A stretch of 64,000 nt of DNA from Variovorax beijingensis (GTDB lineage Bacteria > Pseudomonadota > Gammaproteobacteria > Burkholderiales > Burkholderiaceae_C), in contig NZ_RXFQ01000002.1 in assembly GCF_003951285.1 (NCBI RefSeq), positions 372,001 to 436,000 on the forward strand. The letters are read 5' to 3'. Under the pieces are notes generated by a model. The model made no database searches and was not told the DNA's origin. It saw nothing but the letters and a program-made list of their open reading frames with translations. This document shows, piece by piece, positions 34,417 to 45,876 of this stretch; within the stretch, counting starts at the first letter, position 1, and each line of letters begins with the position of its first letter. The translations under genes were made by a program, and so were the position numbers.

Positions 34417-35585
34417 CCCCGGCCGCATCGCAAGGCTCGCCAGGCGGCCCGCTGCAGGGCTTCACCGTCATCGACCTGACCCGCGTGCTCGCAGGGCCCT
34501 ACTGCACGCTGCTGCTCGCCGACCTGGGCGCGCGCGTGATCAAGGTGGAGCAGCCCGGCCTGGGCGACGACGCGCGGCAGATCGGCCCCTTCGTCGATGG
34601 CGACTCGGCCTACTTCATGTCGGTCAACCGCAACAAGGAATCGATCGCGCTGGACCTGAAGGCGCCGGCCGACCGGGCCGTCTTCGAGCAGCTGCTGGCC
34701 ACGGCCGACGTGCTGGTCGAGAACTTCCGGCCCGGCACGATGGAGAAGCTGGGCTACGACTGGCCCGCGCTGCATGCGCGCTTTCCGCGGCTGGTGTTCA
34801 CCTCGGTCTCGGGCTTCGGCCAGACCGGCCCCTACAGCCGGCGCCCCGCCTACGACATGGTGGTGCAGGCGATGGGCGGCATCATGAGCTTGACCGGCCA
34901 CCCGGGCGCGCCGCCCACGCGCGTGGGCGTGTCGATCGGCGACCTGGGCGCCGGCCTGTACGCTGCCATCGGCACGCAGGCCGCGCTGCTGCAGCGCGGG
35001 CGCACGGGCCTGGGCGACCGCGTGGACGTGGCGATGCTCGACTGCCAGGTCGCGCTGCTGGAGAACGCGATCTCGCGCATGGAGGCCGACGGGCGCGCGC
35101 CGGGGCCGATCGGCTCGCGGCATCCGTCGATCACGCCGTTCGACGTGTTCCGCGCGGCCGACGGCTGGTTCGTGATCGCGGCGGGCAACGACGCGCTGTT
35201 CCAGCGCCTGTGCGCGGCGCTCGAGCTGCCGGCGCTGCCCGAGGATGCGCGCTTTGCCACCAACCCCGAGCGCTGCCGGCACCACGAGGCGCTGAAGCAG
35301 TTGCTGGAGCAGCGCCTGTCCGCGGCGCCCTGCGCGCACTGGCAGGCGCTGCTGATGCAGCACAACATTCCCACGGGCGGCTACAACGACGTGGCCGCGG
35401 TGGTGAACGACCCGCAGGTGCAGGCGCGCGAGATGCTGGTACAGGTCCGCACGCAGGGCGGCCGGCCGCTCACGGTGGCGGGCAATCCGGTGCATGTGGG
35501 CGCACACCGCACGCAGGTCGCCAGGCAGCCGCCGCGGCTGGACCAGGACCGCGAGGCGATCCTGGCAGGGCTGGCACGGCAATGA
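34413..35585 (+). CDS. CaiB/BaiF family CoA transferase
   Basis: The 390-residue class III CoA transferase has the N-terminal motif VIDLTRVLAGPYCTLLLADLGARVIKVE (quoted in part: DLTRVLAGPYCTLLLADLG). The likely catalytic aspartate lies in the RRPAYDMVVQAMGG region near residue 150. It would move CoA between a carboxylic acid and an acyl-CoA. The four-base overlap with the Bug gene and the enoyl-CoA hydratase upstream suggest uptake, activation and beta-oxidation-like processing of one carboxylate; the substrate is unknown. Confidence 0.9.
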   Translation: MTPAASQGSPGGPLQGFTVIDLTRVLAGPYCTLLLADLGARVIKVEQPGLGDDARQIGPFVDGDSAYFMSVNRNKESIALDLKAPADRAVFEQLLATADVLVENFRPGTMEKLGYDWPALHARFPRLVFTSVSGFGQTGPYSRRPAYDMVVQAMGGIMSLTGHPGAPPTRVGVSIGDLGAGLYAAIGTQAALLQRGRTGLGDRVDVAMLDCQVALLENAISRMEADGRAPGPIGSRHPSITPFDVFRAADGWFVIAAGNDALFQRLCAALELPALPEDARFATNPERCRHHEALKQLLEQRLSAAPCAHWQALLMQHNIPTGGYNDVAAVVNDPQVQAREMLVQVRTQGGRPLTVAGNPVHVGAHRTQVARQPPRLDQDREAILAGLARQ

Positions 35586-35607
35586 GCACGCGGTGCAAAA
35601 TCCGCGC

Positions 35608-35832
35608 ATGCAAAGCCCTCGTCCCCGCTTCCGACCTTTCGTTCTCGCGGCGCTCGGCCTCACCGGCGCCCTGCTGCTGGGCGGCTGCGCCGTGGTCACC
35701 GTCGCCAGCACCGCCGTGAGCGTGGGCGCCGGCGCGGTCGGCCTCGCTGCCGATGCCGCCATCGGCACCGCGCGCATCACCGGCAAGGCCGTGGGCGCGG
35801 CCGCCGACGCGGTGATTCCCGACAGCGACTGA
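35608..35832 (+). CDS. Small lipoprotein, unknown function
   Basis: The 74-residue product has a basic N-terminus, a hydrophobic stretch and lipobox LLGGC at about residues 18-22. The mature part is rich in Ala, Val and Gly (VVTVASTAVSVGAGAVGLAA) with a polar end. Similar small lipoproteins with 'TAVSVGAGAVGLAAD' tails occur in betaproteobacteria without known roles. It starts 23 bases after the CoA transferase gene and 41 bases before the SulP gene; the ribosome site is weak. Confidence 0.68.
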   Translation: MQSPRPRFRPFVLAALGLTGALLLGGCAVVTVASTAVSVGAGAVGLAADAAIGTARITGKAVGAAADAVIPDSD

Positions 35833-35873
35833 GCCGGCTGCGCGACCAAGGCGCGGTACACAATGGGCGCCAC

Positions 35874-37547
35874 ATGCAGTCACCGCTGAACATCACCCGC
35901 TTCCGCCCGCGCCTGCTGGACGCCATGGCGAGCTACAGCCGGGAGCGCTTCTTCAAGGACCTGGGGGCCGGCGCCACGGTGGGCATCGTGGCGCTGCCGC
36001 TGGCCATGGCCTTTGCCATCGCCTCCGGGCTCAAGCCCGAGGCCGGCATCTGGACGGCGATCATCGCGGGCTTCCTGATCTCGCTGCTGGGCGGCTCGGC
36101 GGTGCAGATCGGCGGACCGGCCGGCGCGTTCATCGTGATCGTCTACGGCATCGTCGAGCGCTACGGCGTGGCCAACCTGCTGATTTCCACCGCCTGCGCC
36201 GGCGTGCTGCTGTTCGCGGCGGGGCTGTTCGGGCTCGGACGGCTGGTGCGCTTCGTGCCGCTGTCGATCGTGGTTGGGTTCACCAACGGCATTGCGGTGC
36301 TCATCCTGCTGTCGCAGCTCAAGGACCTGCTTGGGCTCACGGTCGCCAAGATGCCGGCGGACGTGTTCTCGCAGCTGCATGCCATGGCGCTGCAGATCGG
36401 CACCTTCAATCCCTATGCCTTTGCGCTCGGGCTGGCGTGCCTGGGCGGCCTCGCGATCTGGCCGCTGCTGCTGAGCGACGAATCGAAGGTGGGCCATGCG
36501 GTGCAGCGCCTGGCGGGGCGCATGGCGCGCACGCGCGCGGTGCAGGTGGGTGCGCGCATGCCGGGGCCGATCGTCGCGCTGGTCACGCTCACGCTGGTGT
36601 CGTGGGGCTTCGAGCTGCCGGTGGAAACCATCGGCACGCGCTTCGGCGGCATTCCCGAGGGCCTGCCGGGCTTTGCGCTGCCCGACTTTTCATGGGAAAC
36701 GGTCAAGCAGCTGGTCACGCCGACGCTCACCATCGCGCTCTTGGGCGCCATCGAGTCGCTGCTGTGTGCGCGCGTGTCCGACCAGCTCAGCGACCAGCCG
36801 CGCCACGATCCGAACCAGGAGCTGATGGCCCAAGGCATCGCCAATGTGGTAACGCCCTTCTTCGGCGGCATGCCGGCCACCGGCACCATCGCGCGCACCG
36901 TGACCAACATCCGCTCGGGCGGCAGTTCGCCGATCGCGGGCATCGTGCATGCGCTCACGCTGATGGTGGTGGTGCTGCTGGCCGCGCCGCTCGCGCGCCA
37001 CGTGCCGCTCGCGGTGCTGGCGGGCATCCTGGTTTTCGTGGGCCTGAACATGGGCGAATGGCGCGAGTTCACGCCGGGGCAGCTGCGGCACTTCAGCCGC
37101 CACTACCGGCTGCTGATGCTCGGCACCTTCTTTCTCACGGTGGTGTTCGACCTGACGGTGGCGGTGCAGGTGGGCCTTGTGCTGGCCTGCGCGCTCTTCA
37201 TCCGGCGCATGAGCGAGCTTTTCAGCGTCGAACTGGTCACGATGCAGCCGCCGGTGCTTACCTACCGGCTCTATGGCGCGCTGTTCTTCGGGGCGGCGGC
37301 CAAGCTGGACGAGGCCGTCAATGCGGCCGAAAGCGCGCCGCGCGGCATGACGGTGGTGCTCGACGCCACGCACCTCATCTACCTGGACGCCACGGGCGTC
37401 GACGCACTGCGCCAATTGCACCGGGCGGTGCTGGCGCGCGGCGGGCTGCTGCGGGTGGAGTCGCTGCAGCCGCAGCCGCTCGAGGTGATCGTGCGCTCGG
37501 GGTTTGCCGACGAGCTGACGCGCGGCCAGCCGCAAGCGGCGGACTAG
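35874..37547 (+). CDS. SulP-family anion transporter with STAS domain
   Basis: The 557-residue protein has the SulP core of many hydrophobic helices (residues about 25-415), with the signature GLPLAMAFAIASGL-like stretch near residue 40 (ALPLAMAFAIASGLKPEAG) and FFGGMPATGTIART near residue 325. A C-terminal STAS domain from about residue 440 includes VVLDATHLIYLDATGVDAL. It probably carries sulfate, bicarbonate or a similar anion across the inner membrane. Its stop shares four bases with the convergent lipoprotein gene. Confidence 0.9.
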   Translation: MQSPLNITRFRPRLLDAMASYSRERFFKDLGAGATVGIVALPLAMAFAIASGLKPEAGIWTAIIAGFLISLLGGSAVQIGGPAGAFIVIVYGIVERYGVANLLISTACAGVLLFAAGLFGLGRLVRFVPLSIVVGFTNGIAVLILLSQLKDLLGLTVAKMPADVFSQLHAMALQIGTFNPYAFALGLACLGGLAIWPLLLSDESKVGHAVQRLAGRMARTRAVQVGARMPGPIVALVTLTLVSWGFELPVETIGTRFGGIPEGLPGFALPDFSWETVKQLVTPTLTIALLGAIESLLCARVSDQLSDQPRHDPNQELMAQGIANVVTPFFGGMPATGTIARTVTNIRSGGSSPIAGIVHALTLMVVVLLAAPLARHVPLAVLAGILVFVGLNMGEWREFTPGQLRHFSRHYRLLMLGTFFLTVVFDLTVAVQVGLVLACALFIRRMSELFSVELVTMQPPVLTYRLYGALFFGAAAKLDEAVNAAESAPRGMTVVLDATHLIYLDATGVDALRQLHRAVLARGGLLRVESLQPQPLEVIVRSGFADELTRGQPQAAD

Positions 37548-38056
37548 GAGCCGGAGTTCGCCTCGGTGCTCCGGTCGGGCGAAGAGCCGCTGCGCACCAC
37601 GCGCTGGTCGTCGTTGAGCGTGGCGGTGAACACCATGGGCGAATTCGGCGGTTGGACCCAGCGCCATTCCCACTCGGTTTCGCGCTTGAGCGCATAGGGC
37701 GTGATCTTTGCCGGCTTGCCGAGCATCTTGCGCAGGTCTTCCATCATCATGCCCGGCTGCACCCTGGCGAAGTTCTCGGGCGTCAGCACCTGGCGCAGCG
37801 CGCTCATCCTGCCGTCGGCGCCGATGGTGATCATGTAGTTCTTCTGGCCCTGCGGCTGGCGGTTGTACTCGAACACGCGGCCGCCGGGCGCGTCCCAGAT
37901 GTTCTCGGGCTGGCCGAACCTGGCGCGCACATCGGCTTCGGTGGAGACGCCTTCCTCCAGTTCGCCGATGCGCTGGTTGTCGCAGCCCGCAAGCCCGATC
38001 ACACCCGCCAGCAGTGCCGCCGCCATGCCGATCCGCCACTGTTTTCGCTGCTTCAT
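37544..38056 (-). CDS. BamE-like (SmpA/OmlA) lipoprotein
   Basis: The 170-residue protein has a lipoprotein signal with lipobox GLAGC at about residues 21-25 and two BamE-like repeats. The first is around LEEGVSTEADVRARFGQPEN and the second around VQPGMMMEDLRKMLGKPAK. A C-terminal stretch rich in Trp (WEWRWVQPP) and a Ser-rich tail follow. BamE itself is shorter, so this is a paralogue-like outer-membrane or periplasmic lipoprotein rather than the essential Bam subunit; this distinction is inference. Its TAG overlaps the SulP TAG tail-to-tail. Confidence 0.75.
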   Translation of the reverse strand: MKQRKQWRIGMAAALLAGVIGLAGCDNQRIGELEEGVSTEADVRARFGQPENIWDAPGGRVFEYNRQPQGQKNYMITIGADGRMSALRQVLTPENFARVQPGMMMEDLRKMLGKPAKITPYALKRETEWEWRWVQPPNSPMVFTATLNDDQRVVRSGSSPDRSTEANSGS

Positions 38057-38095
38057 TCCATCCCCGGTAAAATTCGCACCACAAAGGTCCAGTCT

Positions 38096-38302
38096 ATGTC
38101 CATCTTCCGCCGCCCCCACTACACCTCCGAGATCACCAACTTCATCGAGGAGATGAAAGCCAAGAAGCCGACGCTGGAGTCCGAACAGCGTGCCGGCCGC
38201 GCCCTGCTCTGGGACAAGCACCTCGACCGCAGCCTGCTCGAGGAGTACAGCGAAGCCCGCGTACCGCAGCAGCCCTACGTCTACCAGACCCAAGTCAAGT
38301 AA
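38096..38302 (+). CDS. DUF3460 protein
   Basis: The 68-residue soluble protein MSIFRRPHYTSEITNFIEEM and so on matches the short DUF3460 family of betaproteobacteria. An AAAGG ribosome site lies about 10 bases before the ATG. It is divergent from the BamE-like gene, only 39 bases apart, and just upstream of scpA. Function unknown. Confidence 0.85.
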   Translation: MSIFRRPHYTSEITNFIEEMKAKKPTLESEQRAGRALLWDKHLDRSLLEEYSEARVPQQPYVYQTQVK

Positions 38303-38344
38303 TGGTGCCCAGCCGGCATCCATCGTTCGCCGCCGTCGCGCGCA

Positions 38345-38361
38345 GCTATTGAAATGATAGC
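38345..38361. repeat. Short palindrome between DUF3460 and scpA
   Basis: GCTAT and ATAGC flank seven AT-rich bases (TGAAATG). It lies in the 68-base gap before scpA. Similar small AT-rich palindromes are, to my knowledge, scattered through Comamonadaceae genomes; whether it acts in RNA or DNA is unknown. Confidence 0.4.
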
Positions 38362-38370
38362 AAGCACCCG

Positions 38371-39207
38371 ATGAAGGGCAACGAGGACAGCGACACGCTC
38401 GTGGCCAGCATGCCCGAAGTGGTCGACCAGGTCGCGCTCGCCAGGCTCTATGGCGAGCCGTTGTTCGCGATGCCGAAGGACCTGTACATCCCGCCGGAGG
38501 CGCTGCAGGTCTTTCTCGAGGCCTTCGAGGGCCCGCTCGATTTGCTGCTCTACCTGATCAGGAAGCAGAACTTCAACATCCTCGACATCCCGATGGCGGG
38601 GCTCACGCGGCAGTATCTGAGCTACGTCGACGAGATCCGCCAGACCAACCTCGAACTCGCGGCCGAATACCTGCTGATGGCCGCGATGCTGATCGAGATC
38701 AAGTCGCGCATGCTGCTGCCGCCGAAGAAGGTGGCGGACGGCGAAGAGGCCGAAGACCCGCGCGCCGAGCTCGTGCGCCGCCTGCTCGAGTACGAGCAGA
38801 CCAAGCTGCAGGCCGCCGCCATCAGCGCGCTGCCGACCTACGGGCGCGACTTCTGGAAGGGGCAGGTCTACATCGAGCAGTCGCTCAAGCCGCGCTTTCC
38901 CGACGTGAACGTGATCGAGCTGCGCGACGCCTGGGCCGACATCATGAAGCGCGCCAAGCTCGTGCAGCACCACAAGATCTCGCGCGAGGAGCTCAACGTG
39001 CGAGAGCACATGAGCATCGTGCTGCGCCACCTGCAGGGGCAGCGCTTCGTCGAGTTCGAGAAGCTGTTCGACGTGTCGCGCGGCGCGCCGGTGCTGATCG
39101 TCACCTTCATCGCGATGCTCGAGCTGGCAAAGGAAACGCTGATCGACATCACGCAGGCCGAAGCCTTCGCGCCGATCTACGTGCGGCTGGCCTACTCGCC
39201 AGCCTGA
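38371..39207 (+). CDS. scpA: Segregation and condensation protein A
   Basis: The 278-residue kleisin bridges the SMC dimer in chromosome organisation. The N-terminal SMC-binding part is [23 protein letters not shown] (residues about 52-74, quoted here in part: [15 protein letters not shown]). [19 protein letters not shown] follows and a C-terminal winged helix includes FVEFEKLFD and [10 protein letters not shown]. No scpB is adjacent. An N-terminal extension of about 40 residues is typical of the betaproteobacterial form. Confidence 0.93.
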   Translation: MKGNEDSDTLVASMPEVVDQVALARLYGEPLFAMPKDLYIPPEALQVFLEAFEGPLDLLLYLIRKQNFNILDIPMAGLTRQYLSYVDEIRQTNLELAAEYLLMAAMLIEIKSRMLLPPKKVADGEEAEDPRAELVRRLLEYEQTKLQAAAISALPTYGRDFWKGQVYIEQSLKPRFPDVNVIELRDAWADIMKRAKLVQHHKISREELNVREHMSIVLRHLQGQRFVEFEKLFDVSRGAPVLIVTFIAMLELAKETLIDITQAEAFAPIYVRLAYSPA

Positions 39208-39238
39208 GCCCTCCCCCTTCAATTTCAAGAATTCCGCC

Positions 39239-40819
39239 GTGCACGACTTCGACGTCCTCATCGTCGGCAGCGGCCTTGCAGGCCTCTCGGCCGCGCTGCA
39301 CCTGGCGCCCACGCACCGCGTGGCCGTGCTGACCAAGCGCGCGCTCAACGACGGCTCCAGCGCCTGGGCGCAGGGCGGCATTGCCGCGGTGCTGGCCGCG
39401 GGCGACAGCTTCGACGCCCATGTGGAAGACACGCTGGTGGCCGGCGCCGGCCTCTGCGACCCCGAGGCCACGCGCTTCGTCGTCGAGGGCGCGCCGCAGG
39501 CCATCGGCTGGCTGCGCGAACTCGGCGTGCCGTTTTCGGAGGAAGGCGGCGGCCTGCACCTGACGCGCGAAGGCGGCCACAGCCAGCGCCGCATCGTGCA
39601 CGTGACTGACGCCACCGGCGCGGCCGTGCAGCGGACGCTGATCGAGCAGGTGCGCCGCACGCCCAACATCACGCTCTTCGAGCACCACACGCTGATAGAC
39701 CTCGTCACTGGCACCAAGCTCGGCCTGAAGGACCCCGCCTGCATCGGCCTCTATGCGCTCGACGATGAAACCGACGAGGTGCTGGCCTTCCGCGCGCCGC
39801 ACACCATCCTGGCCACCGGCGGCGCGGGCAAGGTGTACCTCTACACCACCAATCCCGACACCGCCACCGGCGATGGCATTGCCGCGGCCTGGCGCGCGGG
39901 CTGCCGGGTGTCGAACATGGAGTTCATCCAGTTCCACCCGACCTGCCTCTACCACCCGCATGCCAAGTCCTTCCTGATCAGCGAAGCGGTGCGCGGCGAG
40001 GGCGGGCTGCTCAAGCTGCCCGAATTGGCGGGAGGAACGCGCTTCATGCCCCGGCACGACGAGCGCGCCGAACTCGCGCCGCGCGACGTGGTGGCGCGCG
40101 CCATCGACTTCGAAATGAAGAAGCACGGGCTGGACTGCGTGCATCTCGACATCTCGCACCAGCCGCCGGAGTTTCTCAAGGAACACTTTCCCAACATCCT
40201 CGCGCGCTGCGCCGAGCTGGGCATCGACATCACGCGCGAGCCCATCCCCGTGGTGCCGGCTGCGCACTACACCTGCGGCGGCGTGCTGAGCGACCTGGCC
40301 GGGCGCACCGACCTGCCCGGCCTCTACGCCATCGGCGAGACCGCCTGCACCGGGCTGCATGGCGCCAACCGCCTTGCGAGCAATTCGCTGGTCGAATGCA
40401 TGGTGTTCGCGCGCGCCGCGGCCGCTGACATTGCCGCGGCACCGGCGCGCGAACGCGTCGAACTGCCGGCCTGGGACGAAAGCCGGGTGACCGACGCCGA
40501 CGAGGCCGTGGTCATCTCCCACAACTGGGACGAGCTGCGCCGCTTCATGTGGGACTACGTCGGCATCGTGCGCACCAACAAGCGCCTGGAGCGCGCGAGC
40601 CACCGCATCGCGCTGCTGCAGGCCGAGATCCAGGAGTTCTACGCGAACTTCCACGTCACGCGCGACCTGCTCGAACTGCGCAACCTGGTGCAGGTGGCCG
40701 AGCTGATCGTGCGCTCCGCGCAGGCCCGCCACGAAAGCCGCGGCCTGCATTTCAGCCGCGACTATCCCTCGCTCGCCGAGCCCACCGCGCCGACGGTGCT
40801 GGTGCCGCCGGCCGACTGA
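39239..40819 (+). CDS. nadB: L-aspartate oxidase
   Basis: NadB oxidises L-aspartate to iminoaspartate, the first step of de novo NAD synthesis. The 526-residue flavoprotein has the FAD motif [15 protein letters not shown] near residue 7, the active-site region [20 protein letters not shown] and [22 protein letters not shown]. It starts at GTG with a weak ribosome site. It lies 31 bases after scpA and 70 bases before panB. Its partner nadA is on the opposite strand about 3 kb away. Confidence 0.96.
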   Translation: MHDFDVLIVGSGLAGLSAALHLAPTHRVAVLTKRALNDGSSAWAQGGIAAVLAAGDSFDAHVEDTLVAGAGLCDPEATRFVVEGAPQAIGWLRELGVPFSEEGGGLHLTREGGHSQRRIVHVTDATGAAVQRTLIEQVRRTPNITLFEHHTLIDLVTGTKLGLKDPACIGLYALDDETDEVLAFRAPHTILATGGAGKVYLYTTNPDTATGDGIAAAWRAGCRVSNMEFIQFHPTCLYHPHAKSFLISEAVRGEGGLLKLPELAGGTRFMPRHDERAELAPRDVVARAIDFEMKKHGLDCVHLDISHQPPEFLKEHFPNILARCAELGIDITREPIPVVPAAHYTCGGVLSDLAGRTDLPGLYAIGETACTGLHGANRLASNSLVECMVFARAAAADIAAAPARERVELPAWDESRVTDADEAVVISHNWDELRRFMWDYVGIVRTNKRLERASHRIALLQAEIQEFYANFHVTRDLLELRNLVQVAELIVRSAQARHESRGLHFSRDYPSLAEPTAPTVLVPPAD

Positions 40820-40889
40820 CCACCCCGTTTTCGTCTTTTCTTCACTCAAGGATGCCCGGCCACCGACGCCCGCAGGGAGAAACCCAACC

Positions 40890-43274
<2,385 letters not shown>

Positions 43275-43291
43275 GCGCGGAGACTTTTCAG

Positions 43292-43654
43292 ATGCGATTC
43301 ACCATCAGCCAACGCTTTTTCTTCGACGCCGCGCACACGCTCAAGCGCGAGATCGAAGCCGAAGGCAGCCGCCGTATCCACGGCCATACCTACCATGCCG
43401 AAGTCTGGCTCGCGGGCCAGCGCGATCCCGCGACGGGCATGGTCGTCGACCTGGGATTGCTGCGCCGCCGGCTGGAGGATGTGCGCGAGCAGCTCGACCA
43501 TCACCTTCTCGACGACGTGGCGGGGCTGCATCCGCCGACGCTCGAGAACCTGTGCCTGTTCATTGCGGATGCGCTGCCGGAATTCCGTCCCTCGCTCGCG
43601 CGGGTGCGCGTGTGGCGCGAGGCGCTGGGGGACAGCTGTACGCTGGAGTTCTAG
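43292..43654 (+). CDS. queD: QueD/PTPS-family protein with an altered active site
   Basis: The 120-residue pterin-fold protein keeps zinc histidines in FDAAHTLK and HGHTYHAEV, DHHLLDDV as the catalytic His/Asp region, and PPTLENL with a C-terminal glutamate in VWREA. QueD normally has Cys-x-x-x-His-Gly-His; here the cysteine position is Ser (GSRRIHGH), and the only cysteines lie elsewhere. Position directly after queE supports 6-carboxytetrahydropterin synthase, but the substituted residue leaves the reaction uncertain. Confidence 0.8.
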   Translation: MRFTISQRFFFDAAHTLKREIEAEGSRRIHGHTYHAEVWLAGQRDPATGMVVDLGLLRRRLEDVREQLDHHLLDDVAGLHPPTLENLCLFIADALPEFRPSLARVRVWREALGDSCTLEF

Positions 43655-43657
43655 GTT

Positions 43658-43777
43658 TTGCTCCCTCCCCTCCCGGGGGAGGGGCGGGGTGGGGGCACGG
43701 CGGCCTTCATTCCCGCGCCGCCTCGAAAGCGGGGGGCAGCCCCCATCCCAGCCTTCCCCCAGCGGGGGAAGGAGCAA
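43658..43777. repeat. Structured palindromic repeat between convergent genes
   Basis: TTGCTCC at 43658-43664 pairs with GGAGCAA at 43771-43777. Inside are a left hairpin (CCCCTCCC/GGGAGGGG), a middle pair (GGGTGGGGGC at 43687 and GCCCCCATCCC at 43739) and a right hairpin CCTTCCCCC-AGC-GGGGGAAGG at 43752-43772. The 120-base unit looks like a REP-type element and probably ends transcription from both queD and nadA. Confidence 0.7.
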
Positions 43778-43784
43778 TACGGGG

Positions 43785-44909
43785 TCAGGCCGCGCCGATG
43801 CCCGCGACCAGGCTCCCCGGCGCCTGCCCGTTCTTGAGCCCCGCCGTGAACGCCAGCATCCGATCGATCGGCACCCTCGCGCGCAGCCCCAGCACCGGGT
43901 CGACGTGAATTTCTCCCGCGCCGGTTTCAAGCGCGTTCGCCAGCTCCACCAGCCCGTTCATCGCCATCCACGGGCAATGCGCGCAGCTCTTGCAGGTGGC
44001 GCCGTTGCCGGCCGTGGGGGCCTCGATGAAGGTCTTGCCGGGGTTCAGCGTGCGCAGCTTGTGCAGCATGCCGGTGTCGGTGGCAACGATGAATTCGCTC
44101 GCATCCATGCGCTGCGCCGCGTTCAGGATGGCCGAGGTGGAGCCCACCGCGTCGGCCAGCGCGATCACGTCGGCCGGCGACTCGGGATGCACCAGCACCT
44201 TCGCGGCCGGGTGCGCCTTCTTGAGCAGCTCGAGCTCGAGCGACTTGAACTCGTCGTGCACGATGCAGGCGCCGTTCCAACTGACCATGTCGGCGCCGGT
44301 CTGGCGCTGGATGTAGTCGCCCAGGTGGCGGTCAGGGCCCCAGAGGATCTTGCGGCCCTGCGCATGCAGGGCGCTCACCACGTCGAGCGCGCAGCTCGAG
44401 GTGACGAGCCAGTCGGCGCGCGCCTTCACGGCCGCGCTGGTGTTGGCGTAGACCACCACGGTGCGGTCGGGGTGCCGGTCGCAGAAGGCGCTGAACTCAT
44501 CGACCGGGCAGCCCAGGTCGAGCGAGCAGTTGGCGTCCAGGTCGGGCATCAGCACGCGCTTCTCGGGCGAGAGGATCTTGGCGGTCTCGCCCATGAAGCG
44601 CACGCCCGACACCACCAGCGTCTGCGCCGCATGGTCGCGGCCGAAGCGCGCCATCTCGAGCGAATCGCTCACGATGCCGCCGGTTTCCTCGGCCAGGTCC
44701 TGCAGGTCGGGGTGCACGTAGAAGTGCGACACCATCACGGCATTGCGCTCGCGCAGCAGGCGGCGGATGCGTTCCTTGAGCGCGATGCGTTCGCCGGGCG
44801 AAGGTTCGGGCGGCACGCGCGCCCAGGCATGGCGCGTGTCGCAGGCCGCGCCGGCCCCGGCCGCGGGTTGTTCGTAGTCGACGTCGATGACGAAAGAAGG
44901 GGCAGCCAT
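43785..44909 (-). CDS. nadA: Quinolinate synthase
   Basis: NadA condenses iminoaspartate with dihydroxyacetone phosphate to quinolinate. The 374-residue protein has three cluster cysteines in [18 protein letters not shown] and the C-terminal [29 protein letters not shown] and [10 protein letters not shown] are also conserved. ATG 44907-44909 is chosen; the same frame is open upstream through nadC. It lies eight bases after nadC and ends at the palindromic repeat. Confidence 0.95.
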   Translation of the reverse strand: MAAPSFVIDVDYEQPAAGAGAACDTRHAWARVPPEPSPGERIALKERIRRLLRERNAVMVSHFYVHPDLQDLAEETGGIVSDSLEMARFGRDHAAQTLVVSGVRFMGETAKILSPEKRVLMPDLDANCSLDLGCPVDEFSAFCDRHPDRTVVVYANTSAAVKARADWLVTSSCALDVVSALHAQGRKILWGPDRHLGDYIQRQTGADMVSWNGACIVHDEFKSLELELLKKAHPAAKVLVHPESPADVIALADAVGSTSAILNAAQRMDASEFIVATDTGMLHKLRTLNPGKTFIEAPTAGNGATCKSCAHCPWMAMNGLVELANALETGAGEIHVDPVLGLRARVPIDRMLAFTAGLKNGQAPGSLVAGIGAA

Positions 44910-44917
44910 GGACGCGC

Positions 44918-45796
44918 TCAGCCTTCCTGGAAACGCATCGAGAAGTCGATGGCCTTCACGTCCTTGGTGAGCGCGCCGACGGAGATGCGGTCCACGCCGG
45001 TGTCGGCCAGCGTGCGCAGGCCCTCGAGCGTCACGCCGCCCGAAATTTCGAGCACGGCCTTGCGGTCCTCGCCGGCCTCCGCGTTGATGCGGACGGCTTC
45101 GCGCAGGGTCGGCAGGTCCATGTTGTCGAGCAGCACCATGCGCGCGCCCGCCTCCAGCGCCTCGCGCAGCTGCGCCAGGGTTTCGACCTCGACCTCGACG
45201 AAGGCCGCGCGCTGCGCCACCGGAGCCACCGCACGCAGCGCCGCGGCCACGCCACCGGCCGCGGCAATGTGGTTTTCCTTGATGAGCACCGCGTCGTAGA
45301 GGCCGATGCGGTGGTTCACGCCGCCGCCCATGCGCACTGCGTATTTCTGCGCAAGACGCAGGCCCGGCAGGGTCTTGCGGGTGTCGACGATGCTCGCGCG
45401 CGTACCGCGCACCGCGTCGGCGTAGACGGCCGTCTTGGTAGCGACCGCGCTCAGCAGCTGAAGAAAATTGAGCGCGGTGCGCTCGGCCGTCAGCAATGCA
45501 CGCGCCGTGCCCTCGATCTCGAGCACGGTCTGGTCGGCCGCGCAACGCTCGCCCTCGCCGCACAGCCAGCGGATGCGGGCCTGCGGATCGAGCTGCCGCA
45601 CGGTGGCTTCGACCCAGGGCGCGCCGCAGAGCACGGCCGCCTCGCGCGCCAGCACGCGGGCATGGGCGCGGCGGCCGGGGTCGACCAGCGAGGCGGTCAG
45701 GTCGCCGTCGGCCACGTCTTCCTGCAGGGCGCGGGCGGCGTCGGCCTGGGCCAGCGCGGCCACGGCCGGCGCCGAAAAATCAAAGCGAAGGCTCAT
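44918..45796 (-). CDS. nadC: Nicotinate-nucleotide pyrophosphorylase (carboxylating)
   Basis: NadC converts quinolinate and PRPP to nicotinate mononucleotide. The 292-residue protein has [13 protein letters not shown], the substrate-binding [22 protein letters not shown] (quoted in part: [19 protein letters not shown]), [12 protein letters not shown] and [29 protein letters not shown] forms the phosphate site. It is directly upstream of nadA on the same strand. Confidence 0.96.
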   Translation of the reverse strand: MSLRFDFSAPAVAALAQADAARALQEDVADGDLTASLVDPGRRAHARVLAREAAVLCGAPWVEATVRQLDPQARIRWLCGEGERCAADQTVLEIEGTARALLTAERTALNFLQLLSAVATKTAVYADAVRGTRASIVDTRKTLPGLRLAQKYAVRMGGGVNHRIGLYDAVLIKENHIAAAGGVAAALRAVAPVAQRAAFVEVEVETLAQLREALEAGARMVLLDNMDLPTLREAVRINAEAGEDRKAVLEISGGVTLEGLRTLADTGVDRISVGALTKDVKAIDFSMRFQEG

Positions 45797-45876
45797 GGCT
45801 GTCTTGTCTCTTCAGTCTTGTGGGTGATTCATGGCGTGCGGCAGGGCCTTCGCATGCGACTTGAGGTATGCGTTCC

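Noticed and set aside
35582..35607. An ATG overlapping the CoA transferase stop as start of a gene
   Set aside because: It is in a different frame from the lipoprotein, and its product lacks a plausible signal or domain.
37544..38056. The essential Bam complex subunit BamE
   Set aside because: The protein is longer, with two repeats and a Trp-rich end, so I keep only a BamE-like call.
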